Below are positions 1-7,310 of a stretch of DNA of 14,780 nucleotides, one piece after another (the first letter of the stretch is position 1; every line of letters begins with the position of its first letter). A program made the translations under genes and the position numbers. The stretch lies in NCBI GenBank assembly GCA_964620325.1, contig CAZUIM010000027.1, positions 1 through 14,780 of the forward strand. Direction: 5' to 3'. The notes under the pieces were generated by a model. The model made no database searches. It saw nothing but the letters and a program-made list of their open reading frames with translations, and had not been told where the DNA came from. This stretch comes from CAZMYM01 sp964620325. Its GTDB lineage: Bacteria > Bipolaricaulota > Bipolaricaulia > UBA7950 > UBA9294.

Positions 1-514
1 GCATCAGCTCTCGGGGGGGATGCGGCAGCGGGCGATGATCGCCATGGCGCTCTCCTGCAATCCGTCCTTGCTGATCGCCGACGAGCCGACGACCGCGCTC
101 GACGTGACCATCCAAGCGCAGGTTCTCGATCTGATGAACAACCTTCGGGAGCGTTTCAACACGGCGATTCAGTTCATCACCCACGATCTCGGCGTCATCG
201 CGAATATGGCTGACGACGTCGTCGTCATGTATCTCGGCAAGATCGTGGAAGGAGCGTCCGTCGGTGAGATCTTCCACGCACCGAAACATCCGTATACGCA
301 AGGACTGATGAACTCCATCCCTTCGCTGGCGGCGCGCAAGGAGCGACTGGAGCCGATCGAGGGCGTCGTCCCTGATCCGTTCGATGTGCCTGAAGGATGC
401 GGGTTTGAGCCGAGATGTCCGCACGCGATGGAGATATGCAGGTCGAAGAGCCCCGCATTGATGGAGGTCTCTCGAGGGCACACGGCTGCCTGCTGGCTCT
501 ACGGGGGGAGATGA
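1..514 (+). CDS. dppD: Peptide ABC importer ATPase, DppD/OppD type (5' end missing)
   Basis: This is the C-terminal part of an ATPase that powers uptake of peptides or similar solutes; the reading frame is open from base 2 and the Walker A region lies before the window. The first visible residues, HQLSGGMRQR, are the ABC signature. They are followed by Walker B (LLIADEP) with the D-loop SALD-type segment TALD, and by the switch histidine in THDLGV. The end carries the oligopeptide-transporter C-terminal domain (GFEPRCP) with four cysteines, at 127, 133, 140 and 158 counted from the ATG at base 20. That ATG is internal, not the start. The TGA stop at 512-514 overlaps the next gene's ATG, so translation is probably coupled. 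DppD forms a heterodimer with DppF on the cytoplasmic face of the permeases. Peptide, dipeptide, nickel and sugar versions of this family look alike, so the substrate is not known. Confidence 0.95.
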   Translation, partial: HQLSGGMRQRAMIAMALSCNPSLLIADEPTTALDVTIQAQVLDLMNNLRERFNTAIQFITHDLGVIANMADDVVVMYLGKIVEGASVGEIFHAPKHPYTQGLMNSIPSLAARKERLEPIEGVVPDPFDVPEGCGFEPRCPHAMEICRSKSPALMEVSRGHTAACWLYGGR

Positions 515-1566
515 TGGCACTGCAACAGCCCCTACTCGAAGTCCACGGCCTCGTGAAGCATTTCCCGATTCGAGGCGGCCTACTGCGTCGAACGACTCGG
601 GCCGTCAAGGCGGTCGACGGGATCGACCTGTTCATCGATGAAGGGGAGACGCTCGGTCTAGTCGGAGAGAGCGGGTGCGGGAAGACGACCGCGGGCCGCT
701 CCATCCTGCGGCTTCTCGAACCGACGTCCGGCGAGATCGTCTTCCGTAGCCGGAGACTGGCGCGGGACGGAGCGGAGGCGCGAGAGATCGACGTGGCAAA
801 GGCACCTCCGAAGCTGATGAAGGCGCTGCGGCGTGACATGCAGATCATCTTCCAAGACCCGTTCTCGTCGCTGAATCCGCGGATGACCGTCGGATCGATC
901 GTCGCCGAGCCGCTCACCATCCACGGCGTCGCCAGAGGAAAGGAACGTTGGGAATACGTTCGCCGGCTGTTTGATTCTGTCGGACTGAAGGCCGAGCACA
1001 TGAGTCGATACCCGCACGAGTTCTCGGGTGGACAGCGGCAGCGGGTCGGGATCGCGCGTGCGCTCGCGCTCGAACCGGAGCTCGTCATCTGCGACGAGCC
1101 GGTCTCCGCACTCGATGTATCGATTCAAGCGCAGGTGCTGAACCTGCTGGAATCACTGCAATCGGAGTTCGGCCTGACGTATCTGTTCGTCGCCCACGAC
1201 CTTTCGGTGGTCAAACACATCAGCGGACGGATCGCCGTGATGTATCTCGGCAAGATCGTGGAATTGGCGGAGACGGAGGAGTTGTTCGCGAACCCGAAGC
1301 ATCCGTACACGGAGGCGTTGGTCTCGGCCGTCCCCGTGCCGGATCCGGACTTCGAGGTGGACAGGATCCTCCTTGAGGGAGACGTGCCCAGTCCGGTCGA
1401 TCCGCCGTCAGGATGCTACTTCCATCCCCGATGTCGGTACGCGCGCGGGATCTGTGAGACGGAGCCCCCGGACTATCGGGATCTCGGGCGATCGCACTTC
1501 GTCTCGTGTCATCTGGCGGACGAGCTGGAACTCCAGTCGGTGAGGAGCGGGGTGGCACCGACATGA
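511..1566 (+). CDS. dppF: Peptide ABC importer ATPase, DppF/OppF type
   Basis: This is a complete 351-residue ATPase, the usual size for DppF/OppF. Visible motifs are Walker A GESGCGKTT (about 52-60), Q-loop QDPFSSLNPRMTVG (115-128), signature FSGGQRQR (171-178), Walker B LVICDEP (191-197), D-loop SALD and switch histidine H229. The C-terminal oligopeptide domain holds four cysteines (302, 308, 315, 333). Two adjacent ATG codons (511 and 514) are possible starts. Either overlaps the dppD stop, and the GGGGGGAG run just before them is a close-set ribosome binding site, slightly favouring 514. An in-frame start further upstream at 415 would overlap dppD by 100 bases and adds no conserved sequence. 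It works as the partner of DppD in the importer. Confidence 0.95.
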   Translation: MMALQQPLLEVHGLVKHFPIRGGLLRRTTRAVKAVDGIDLFIDEGETLGLVGESGCGKTTAGRSILRLLEPTSGEIVFRSRRLARDGAEAREIDVAKAPPKLMKALRRDMQIIFQDPFSSLNPRMTVGSIVAEPLTIHGVARGKERWEYVRRLFDSVGLKAEHMSRYPHEFSGGQRQRVGIARALALEPELVICDEPVSALDVSIQAQVLNLLESLQSEFGLTYLFVAHDLSVVKHISGRIAVMYLGKIVELAETEELFANPKHPYTEALVSAVPVPDPDFEVDRILLEGDVPSPVDPPSGCYFHPRCRYARGICETEPPDYRDLGRSHFVSCHLADELELQSVRSGVAPT

Positions 1567-1670
1567 CCGACGAAGCGATCGTCGTGAAGCGGGCGTCTGC
1601 GAGCGGCTGGAATCGCCGTCGGACGGAAGCGCGGCGCAGACCTCGTCCGAAGGAAGGAAGGGGAGCATGA
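1563..1670 (+). CDS. Possible 35-residue basic leader/coupling peptide between dppF and dppB
   Basis: A 35-codon ORF exactly fills the roughly 100-base gap between dppF and dppB. Its ATG (1563-1565) overlaps the dppF stop as ATGA, and its TGA (1668-1670) overlaps the dppB ATG as another ATGA. A GGGGTGG run at 1549-1555 sits 7 bases before the start. The peptide begins MTDEAIVVKRASASG and its second half is strongly basic (WNRRRTEARRRPRPK), with no membrane segment. I recognise no family. The likeliest role, if translated, is to carry ribosomes from dppF to dppB (translational coupling). A chance open frame is possible because GC-rich DNA has few stops. dppB also has its own GGAAGG/GGGGAG ribosome binding site inside this ORF. 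Confidence 0.4.
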   Translation: MTDEAIVVKRASASGWNRRRTEARRRPRPKEGRGA

Positions 1671-2686
1671 GCGGAATCGCCCGATACATCGTCCAGCGAA
1701 TCCTCCTGACGATCCCGATGGTGTTCATTCTTCTCACCGTCGTGTTTCTCCTCCTTCGTGTCATGCCGGGGAACCCGGTTCTCACGATGTTGGGAGGGAG
1801 GAACGTCTCCGCCGAGTACATCGCCACGCAAGAGGCGCGCTACGGCTTCGATCAACCGCTGCACGTCCAATACATTCAGTATCTGGGCAGCGTGGTCCGC
1901 GGCGATTTCGGGACGTCGTTCCGGACCGGCAAACCGGTGTTGCAGGAGCTCCTCCAGCGCTTTCCGGCGACGATCGAATTGGCCATCTTCGGGATGCTCG
2001 TCGCGTTGCTGTTCGGGTTCTCGACTGGACTGGTCGCGGCGACGCGGGCCGATCGGCCCGCCGATCATGCCGTCCGGATCTTTCACATCGCGTCGTTCGC
2101 CATGCCGCTCTTCTGGCTCGGCCTGATGTTCCAGGTGTTCTTCGGGGTGAAACTCGGTTGGCTGCCCGTTGCCGGGCGACTCGGGGGGCGCATGGCGTTC
2201 ATGTTCGATTCGATCACGGGATTCTACGTCATCGACGCCATCCTCCAGTGGGACGGCAAGGCGCTCGCCGACGTGGCGCGACATCTGGTCTTGCCGGCGA
2301 TCACGCTCGGCATCGCACTCACAGGCCTCCAAGGGCGGATCACGCGCGCGAGCATGCTTGAGGTTCTTGACACGGACTACATCACCACCGCGCGTGCGAA
2401 GGGACTTCGAGAGAGGGTCGTCGTACTGCGACACGCGCTGCGAAACGCGCTCATTCCAATCGTCACGGTCTTCGGCCTGCAGTTCGCGATTCTCATGGGG
2501 GGAGCCGTCTTGACGGAGACCGTGTTCTCGTGGCCCGGGATCGCGAGTTACCTCGTTCGCTCGATCGACGCGAGGGACTACTACGCGATTCAGGGGAGTG
2601 TCGTGTTCATCGCGCTGTTCATCTCAACGATCAACTTGGTCGTGGACGTCTTCTACTCGATGATCGATCCGCGGGTGAGGTACTGA
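1667..2686 (+). CDS. dppB: Peptide ABC importer permease, DppB type
   Basis: This 339-residue membrane protein forms half of the translocation channel. The N-terminus (IARYIVQRILLTIPMVF) is the standard first membrane helix of DppB/OppB, followed by the RVMPGNP segment and the periplasmic stretch FDQPLHVQYIQYLG. Further hydrophobic helices lie near 103-125, 139-160, 205-220, 263-283 and 308-330. The cytoplasmic coupling loop that docks on the ATPase is seen at TTARAKGLRE (240-249). The C-terminal SMIDPRVRY is typical of the family. The ATG is preceded by GGAAGGAAGGGGAGC. It sits in the operon between dppF and dppC, with one base separating its stop from the dppC start. Confidence 0.95.
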   Translation: MSGIARYIVQRILLTIPMVFILLTVVFLLLRVMPGNPVLTMLGGRNVSAEYIATQEARYGFDQPLHVQYIQYLGSVVRGDFGTSFRTGKPVLQELLQRFPATIELAIFGMLVALLFGFSTGLVAATRADRPADHAVRIFHIASFAMPLFWLGLMFQVFFGVKLGWLPVAGRLGGRMAFMFDSITGFYVIDAILQWDGKALADVARHLVLPAITLGIALTGLQGRITRASMLEVLDTDYITTARAKGLRERVVVLRHALRNALIPIVTVFGLQFAILMGGAVLTETVFSWPGIASYLVRSIDARDYYAIQGSVVFIALFISTINLVVDVFYSMIDPRVRY

Positions 2687-2687
2687 C

Positions 2688-3611
2688 ATGTCTGAACTGC
2701 ATACTGAGGGTCGAGCCTCCGCCTTCTTCGTTCGGATGGTCGTTTGGTCGGTTGAAAAGATCACGCGTGGGCGCGTGATTCTCCGAGGCCAGCGCGTGCT
2801 GCAGATCGGGCTCCTCATCGTTGCGGCGTTCGTCCTGATGACGGTTCTCGCCCACTACTTCCCCGCACTCAACGGGTATCACCCGACCCTCTATCGAGAG
2901 GCACCGCGCCTCACCGGACCCAGCGCATCACATTGGATGGGGACCGATCAGCTTCAGCGCGACCTGTTCAGTCGCGTTCTGAGTGGGGGGGAGGCGTCGC
3001 TGATCGTTGCGTTCGCGGCCGTGGCGCTCAGCATGACGGTCGGGTCCCTGCTGGGGTGGATCTCGGGTTTTGCCGGCGGATGGCTGGATCGAGTCCTGTC
3101 GTTGACGATGGATGCGATCTACTCTTTCCCGTCGTTGATCTTGGCGATCGTTCTGGTAGCGATGTTCGGCTCGGGCCTCGGGCCGATGATCTGGGCGGTC
3201 GGATTCGTCTACATCCCGACCTACTTCCGCGTCACCAGGGCAGAGGTCCTCCAGGTGCGAGAGACGTCGTACGTCGAGGCGATCCGAGCTCTCGGCGCGG
3301 GCAGAACCAGGATCGTCCTCCGCCACATCGCGCCAAACACGGTCAACGCGATCATGGCGGTCTCTTCGTTCAACCTGGCCGATGCGATCCTGACCGTGGC
3401 GGCGCTCTCCTTCCTCGGCTATGGATTGCCTCCCCCGGCTCCGGATTGGGGGTTCGACATCCAGAATGGACAGAAGTACCTTCAGTCGGGCGCGTGGTGG
3501 CTGATCACGTTTCCCGGCCTGATGATCATCGCGCTGTCTCTTGGTTTCGGTCTGATCGGCGAGGGGATCAGCGACCTGGTGAATCCGAAGAGGAAACGAA
3601 AGGGCTCTTGA
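2688..3611 (+). CDS. dppC: Peptide ABC importer permease, DppC type
   Basis: This 307-residue membrane protein is the second channel subunit. An OppC-type N-terminal cytoplasmic tail and first helix (38-58) is followed by the conserved HWMGTDQLQRDLFSR segment (82-96). Then come helices near 103-125, 143-162, 165-180 and 275-293. The ATPase-coupling loop is at EAIRALGAG (197-205). The C-terminus ends in the basic tail NPKRKRKGS, with the family's GEGISDLVNP just before it. GTGAGG at 2675-2680 is the ribosome binding site. Its TGA stop overlaps the predicted -35 element of the binding-protein promoter. Confidence 0.95.
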   Translation: MSELHTEGRASAFFVRMVVWSVEKITRGRVILRGQRVLQIGLLIVAAFVLMTVLAHYFPALNGYHPTLYREAPRLTGPSASHWMGTDQLQRDLFSRVLSGGEASLIVAFAAVALSMTVGSLLGWISGFAGGWLDRVLSLTMDAIYSFPSLILAIVLVAMFGSGLGPMIWAVGFVYIPTYFRVTRAEVLQVRETSYVEAIRALGAGRTRIVLRHIAPNTVNAIMAVSSFNLADAILTVAALSFLGYGLPPPAPDWGFDIQNGQKYLQSGAWWLITFPGLMIIALSLGFGLIGEGISDLVNPKRKRKGS

Positions 3612-3637
3612 CTTCTCATTGTCATGAGTGCTAGGGT
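3608..3637 (+). promoter_or_regulatory. Predicted promoter for the solute-binding protein gene
   Basis: TTGACT (3608-3613, five of six matches to the -35 consensus) is followed after 18 bases by TAGGGT (3632-3637). The spacer contains the inverted repeat CTCAT-TGTC-ATGAG (3615-3628), a possible operator. A TATGAT at 3670-3675 is an alternative -10 but lacks a good -35. Expression from here would let the binding protein exceed the permease subunits. Confidence 0.45.
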
Positions 3638-3709
3638 GAGCCACATGGTCCCATCCGCGAGATCCGGCATATGATGGCCTGTTCGCGTGGAATGGACGAG
3701 GAACAATGC

Positions 3710-3717
3710 AAGGAGGT
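3710..3717 (+). promoter_or_regulatory. Strong ribosome binding site that fixes the binding-protein start
   Basis: AAGGAGGT is a full Shine-Dalgarno sequence, 6 bases before the ATG at 3724. It rules out the in-frame ATG at 3706, which lies upstream of it, and indicates high translation. Confidence 0.85.
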
Positions 3718-3723
3718 GTTGTA

Positions 3724-5277
3724 ATGCGAAGATACTTGGTAGGGGTTCTCGCATTGGTGTTGGCAGCTACAGCTGGGGTGGTTGCGCTCGCGGCGGACGA
3801 GCCGTTGATCATCGGGACGACGGATCGGGTCACCGAGCTGTCCTTCTCGAACAGCTACGATCACTACTCGTGGCACGTGTTGCGCAACGTCACGGACGCA
3901 CTGACGAAGTTCGATCCCGACACGGGCGAGTTCGTCGGAGCGATCGCCGAGTCGTGGGACGTCTCGGACGACGGTATGGTCTGGACTTTCTACATTCGTC
4001 CCGGAATCACGTTCTGGGACGGCGAAGCCTGCGACGCGGCCGCGGTCAAGTACTCCCTCGACCGCACGCTTCGTCTGGACGGACCGGAGGGTGGAGTCGG
4101 TCTGATCAGCGTCATCGACCAGATCGAGGTCGTCGATCCTCTGACCGTCAAGATCTATCTGACGCAGGCGGATGCGGTTTTCGACCAGCGGATGTCCGAT
4201 CAGATCGGGCCGGCGCTGATCTATTCCCCGGCGTCGGTTCCGGACGACGATTACGCCAGGGGGCAATTCGCCGGGACGGGTCCGTACATTCTCGTCGAAC
4301 ATGTACCCGATCAGCACGTGATCTACCGGGCGTACGAAGGCTACTACGGCGAAGCGCCGAAGACGGCGGACGTGATCGAACAGATGTATTCCGACGCGGC
4401 CACACTTCGCGCGGCGATTGAGGCCGGAGACGTCGATGTCGTGTTCCGGACGCTCGCCCCTCAGGACGTGGCAGGGTTGGAGGAGAACCCGGATGTGATC
4501 ATCCAGTCGTTCCCGCCGAGCCCGGGCGTTCGCTACATGCTGTTCAACGTGACGCAGGCGCCGGTCGACGTTCCCCAGGTTCGACAGGCGATCTGCTACG
4601 CGGTCGATCGCGCCGCGATCGTCGACCAGGTCTTCAGCGGGACCGTGGATCCGATCTACACGATGGTCCCTGCGGTCGATCCGCCGTTCTTCGGCGCGCT
4701 GCCGAACTTCCCGGAGCGCGATTTGGAGGAGACAAGGCGGTTGCTCGCGCAAGTCGGGTACGATGAGGCGAACCCGCTCGAACTCAACCTTTGGTACACG
4801 CCGAAGCACTACGGCACGTTCGAGGCGGATGTCGCGGCCGTCCTCAAGGGCAGCATCGAAGAGACGGGCGTCATCGACATCAACATCCAGGTTCTCGAAT
4901 GGGGTGCGTACGTCGAGCGCATGAGCTCCGGCGGCTTCGACATGTTCCTGCTCGGATGGCATCCGGACTACTACGAGCCCTCCAACTTCCTCGCTCCTTG
5001 GACGACGGAGTCCCCGGAGTCGCTCGGTACGTACTTCAACCACCATCCGAACTACCAGGCCTACAAGAACATCATGGACCTGGCGACCACGACCGTGGAC
5101 ACGGACGTGCGAGCGAAGCTCTATGAGGCGATTCAGATCCTCAGCGTGCAGGACGTGCCCTGGATTCCGCTGTGGGCGATGACCGATGAGATGATCGCCG
5201 CCTGGCTCCCGGGCGTGCACGGCGTCCATGTCGCTATCACGATGGATATCACCGTCGCCGACATCTACAAGGACTAG
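3724..5277 (+). CDS. Peptide-type ABC importer solute-binding protein (SBP family 5)
   Basis: This 517-residue secreted protein captures the transported solute and delivers it to DppBC. The first 24 or so residues are a type I signal peptide: basic MRR, a hydrophobic core, then ALA-AD for cleavage. No lipobox cysteine is present, so the protein should be free in a periplasm. Family 5 features are the early segment FDPDTGEFVGAIAESW, then DGMVWTFYIRPGITFWDG, the GTGPYIL segment in the middle, the FNVTQAP...VRQAICYAVDR block, and the C-terminal lobe with FDMFLLGWHPDY. Substrate-pocket residues cannot be assigned by eye, so peptide specificity is only the family default. It is last in the operon, which is unusual because binding proteins often come first, but it has its own promoter and terminator. 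Confidence 0.93.
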   Translation: MRRYLVGVLALVLAATAGVVALAADEPLIIGTTDRVTELSFSNSYDHYSWHVLRNVTDALTKFDPDTGEFVGAIAESWDVSDDGMVWTFYIRPGITFWDGEACDAAAVKYSLDRTLRLDGPEGGVGLISVIDQIEVVDPLTVKIYLTQADAVFDQRMSDQIGPALIYSPASVPDDDYARGQFAGTGPYILVEHVPDQHVIYRAYEGYYGEAPKTADVIEQMYSDAATLRAAIEAGDVDVVFRTLAPQDVAGLEENPDVIIQSFPPSPGVRYMLFNVTQAPVDVPQVRQAICYAVDRAAIVDQVFSGTVDPIYTMVPAVDPPFFGALPNFPERDLEETRRLLAQVGYDEANPLELNLWYTPKHYGTFEADVAAVLKGSIEETGVIDINIQVLEWGAYVERMSSGGFDMFLLGWHPDYYEPSNFLAPWTTESPESLGTYFNHHPNYQAYKNIMDLATTTVDTDVRAKLYEAIQILSVQDVPWIPLWAMTDEMIAAWLPGVHGVHVAITMDITVADIYKD

Positions 5278-5299
5278 GCTGCAGCACAGACTGTGATCG

Positions 5300-5332
5300 G
5301 AGCGGGGCCCATAACGGGCCCCGCTCTTTTTT
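5300..5332 (+). terminator. Rho-independent terminator of the importer operon
   Basis: GAGCGGGGCCC (5300-5310) pairs perfectly with GGGCCCCGCTC (5316-5326) across a 5-base loop and is followed by six T (5327-5332). It lies 22 bases after the binding-protein stop. The minus strand has no T run after the hairpin, so it acts on plus-strand transcripts only. Confidence 0.95.
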
Positions 5333-5341
5333 GGGCCGCTG

Positions 5342-5689
5342 CTAGTCGGCGCTCTCCGCGCCGTCCAGAAGGCGGTTCAAGAGATCGCGGACGTTGGGCG
5401 GGCGCGACGATGCGGTCTGTGATGGCGACGGGTCCGCGGAGATCCTCGTTCGCAGGGCATCGGACGGGAGGCCCGGGCCGGTTGCTGCGATGAGATCGAT
5501 CGCGGCGCGTTCCGTCTCCGCTCGGAGGGCCTCGTACCCGTTCGGCAGCGTCGACACACTCACGCCGCCGAGGGTGTCGATTCTTGCGGTGAGGTCTTCG
5601 ATCGTCGACGCCAGTTGCCGCTCCCCGAGCATCAGCAGACCGTCGCGCGCCACCGCGAGGAGGGGGCCTCCCACTAGCGTCGGCGCGTG
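5342..5689 (-). pseudogene. C-terminal gene remnant, out of frame with the DUF2062 half
   Basis: On the minus strand this frame encodes about 115 residues ending at the TAG at 5342-5344. It includes GPLLAVARDGLLMLGERQL, STIEDLTARIDTLGG and a final NVRDLLNRLLDGAESAD. Third codon positions are strongly GC and the amino acid mix is sensible, so it looks truly coding, yet it has no convincing start of its own. The frame differs from that of the DUF2062 half just upstream. It is soluble and helical and does not resemble the membrane C-terminus expected of DUF2062. It may be the end of a second gene (the TIGR03545-type partner often found beside this DUF2062 type is one candidate), brought next to the first half by a deletion. 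A single sequencing frameshift cannot be excluded. Confidence 0.5.
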
Positions 5690-5690
5690 A

Positions 5691-5906
5691 GAGAAGCTCG
5701 AACAGCGCGAATGAGAAGAGAAAGGCGCGGAACGAGCATCGCACGAGGAGCGCGAGTGTGCACGGAAGGACGATGTGCAGGCCGGTCGGAGGGAGTCCGG
5801 CGAAGATGCCGAGCGCGAATCCGAACGCGATCTGGTTCGGCGTCAGATTCGATTTCAAGATTCTCAGGCTCTTCTTGATCCACGAGAGCGGCAACGGGAG
5901 AAGCAT
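5691..5906 (-). pseudogene. DUF2062 (TIGR03546-like) membrane protein, N-terminal half only
   Basis: From the ATG at 5906, about 72 residues match the N-terminal half of the DUF2062 family. The segment LTPNQIAFGFALGIFAGLPPT is followed by two hydrophobic helices ending FLFSFALFELL. The full family protein is about 160 residues. After FELL this frame turns into arginine/proline-rich non-membrane sequence with no stop for another 130 codons, which is typical of an out-of-frame read through GC-rich DNA. The gene therefore appears frameshifted or internally deleted. DUF2062 function is unknown. A TAGAAT -10 element lies 9 bases before the ATG with no Shine-Dalgarno sequence, so any transcript would be leaderless. 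Confidence 0.65.
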
Positions 5907-5915
5907 CGTTCTCGG

Positions 5916-5944
5916 ATTCTAGGAACCGGGCGGGTCGTCGCCAA
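5916..5944 (-). promoter_or_regulatory. Predicted leaderless promoter of the DUF2062 gene
   Basis: Reading the minus strand, TTGGCG is followed after 17 bases by TAGAAT (plus-strand 5916-5921), which lies 9 bases before the ATG at 5906. There is no ribosome binding site between them. Confidence 0.5.
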
Positions 5945-5989
5945 ACGTCAGAATCTCGAGAACGGCCGGCGGCCGGCGTCGAAGAGGAG

Positions 5990-6019
5990 TTGACCTTGAT
6001 GGGGAGGAACCCGTAGACT
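5990..6019 (+). promoter_or_regulatory. Predicted promoter of the secreted beta-rich protein gene
   Basis: TTGACC (5990-5995), an 18-base spacer, then TAGACT (6014-6019). Transcription would start near 6026, giving a leader of about 30 bases that contains the GGGAGGTGA ribosome binding site. Confidence 0.55.
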
Positions 6020-6057
6020 GGGCACGTTGTCCGTGAAACTCACGGGAGGTGAAGGGG

Positions 6058-7158
6058 ATGAAGAAGATCGGGGTGTTCGTCTGTCTTCTGGTCGTCGGTG
6101 TCTCAACGGTGGCGTGGGGGGTGTCACTCTGTGACTACCGCTCACCGATCTCCGCACTGACGGACGCGAGAATGTCGTTCGCGTATCGGTACTACAACGA
6201 TGCGGCCACGTCGCAGATCGATGTGAACTCGGGACGCATCGGCGTCGACTACAATCAGCTCTTCTCGTCGGCGAACTACGGATTCACGCTCGGCGGAGCG
6301 ATCGAGCTGAACCTCGCAAATTTCGTGCCGGCGGGAGGTCTCGGCCAGGCCCAGGCCACGTTCCGCTACTATCCGCTCGAGGACGAACTCTTCTTCGGAT
6401 TTGGCGGGTTCGAAGCGTCGTTGGCGACCAGCCAGCCGCGTCCCGGGGTCGACGTTCGTGTCGGCGTCGGAATCGGACGTTTCTACGATGTCACGCCGCT
6501 CGCCAAAGCGGTTCTGATCGAAGAGGAACTTCTGTCGATGGAGGCGATCGTCGACCGACTTTCCGACGATATCCTGCTCGGGATCGCCGGAGTGATGGGG
6601 CGAGAGGCGGAATACGAGACGGTCAAGGAGATGGTCGCCGACATCGAGAGCCTGATCGAGGCGGTCGCCCTCGTCGAGCTCGACGCGCGGGCCCTCCTGT
6701 CGATCGAGGAGATCATCCTCGATTCCCAGCCAAAACGGAAATGCGGCTGGGCCGTCCAGGCGGGCGTCGGCTACGAGTTGATCGATCCGTTCGGCGGAGC
6801 GCAGAACTTCGTGGTCGCTGCGTCGGCCGACGCGGCATTCGCGACGAGTCCGGAGGACCAGTTCCTCTTCCACGCCAGTCTCTCCGGGCCGATCGAGTTC
6901 ATGGAGGAGAACACGGTCAGCGCCTCGTTCTCCTACGAGTACGAACTGAGCGAAGAGAGCACGTTCCTCGTGAACTACGCCCTCCAGCGGGTGCAGCCTT
7001 CCGGGTTGCCTGCGAACGTGACGCACTCCGCGTCGATGTCGATCGGCTTCGACGTCCGTGGGGTCGACATCGGTCTCCAGGTGGCGCTCAGCCGTGAGCC
7101 TGGAGACCCGGGATGGTCGATCGACGTCTCGGTCTCGGCGGTGATGGATCTGATCTGA
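6058..7158 (+). CDS. Secreted, probably outer-membrane beta-barrel protein of unknown function
   Basis: This is a 366-residue protein. The start at 6058 is chosen because GGAGGTG (6045-6051) lies 6 bases before it; a GTG at 6049 falls inside that binding site. Residues 1-21 form a signal peptide (MKKIGVFVCLLVVG...AWG). The mature part begins with alternating polar and hydrophobic residues typical of membrane beta strands, for example MSFAYRYYN, YGFTLGGAIELNL, FFGFGGFEASLA and DVRVGVGIGRF. From about 147 to 225 the pattern changes to charged amphipathic helices (EEELLSMEAIVDRL, EAEYETVKEMVADIESL). Beta pattern then resumes (GWAVQAGVGYEL, TVSASFSYEYEL, ASMSIGFDVRG) to the end SIDVSVSAVMDLI. I do not recognise the family. 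A barrel with a helical domain inserted in a loop is the best reading, inferred from pattern only. It is monocistronic, with its own promoter. Confidence 0.8.
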   Translation: MKKIGVFVCLLVVGVSTVAWGVSLCDYRSPISALTDARMSFAYRYYNDAATSQIDVNSGRIGVDYNQLFSSANYGFTLGGAIELNLANFVPAGGLGQAQATFRYYPLEDELFFGFGGFEASLATSQPRPGVDVRVGVGIGRFYDVTPLAKAVLIEEELLSMEAIVDRLSDDILLGIAGVMGREAEYETVKEMVADIESLIEAVALVELDARALLSIEEIILDSQPKRKCGWAVQAGVGYELIDPFGGAQNFVVAASADAAFATSPEDQFLFHASLSGPIEFMEENTVSASFSYEYELSEESTFLVNYALQRVQPSGLPANVTHSASMSIGFDVRGVDIGLQVALSREPGDPGWSIDVSVSAVMDLI

Positions 7159-7176
7159 TTCGGTCGAGCGGCCGAA
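7159..7176 (+). terminator. Stem-loop directly after a stop codon, possible weak terminator
   Basis: TTCGGTC (7159-7165) can pair with GGCCGAA (7170-7176) around a GAGC loop, with one G-T pair. It begins on the base after the TGA of the beta-rich protein gene. No T run follows, so it may protect the 3' end rather than stop transcription. Confidence 0.3.
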
Positions 7177-7310
7177 GTAGAAGCCCCGGCGCCCGGCGGC
7201 CGGCGGCGCAATCCGCGACACGTACCAGCGGCTTCGTCGGATCAGTCTCCTCCTTGTCCGAGTCGGGCGAGGCGGATTCAGCCGGATCATGTTTGTGGCG
7301 GATCGTCGGG

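Noticed and set aside
3631..5229. 532-codon ORF on the minus strand opposite the solute-binding protein
   Set aside because: Antisense shadow of a gene with a strong ribosome binding site, signal peptide and family motifs. The translation is low-complexity, and it has no ribosome binding site.
6049..6057. GTG start for the secreted beta-rich protein
   Set aside because: This codon lies within the GGGAGGTGA ribosome binding site. The ATG at 6058 has ideal spacing and begins a normal signal peptide.
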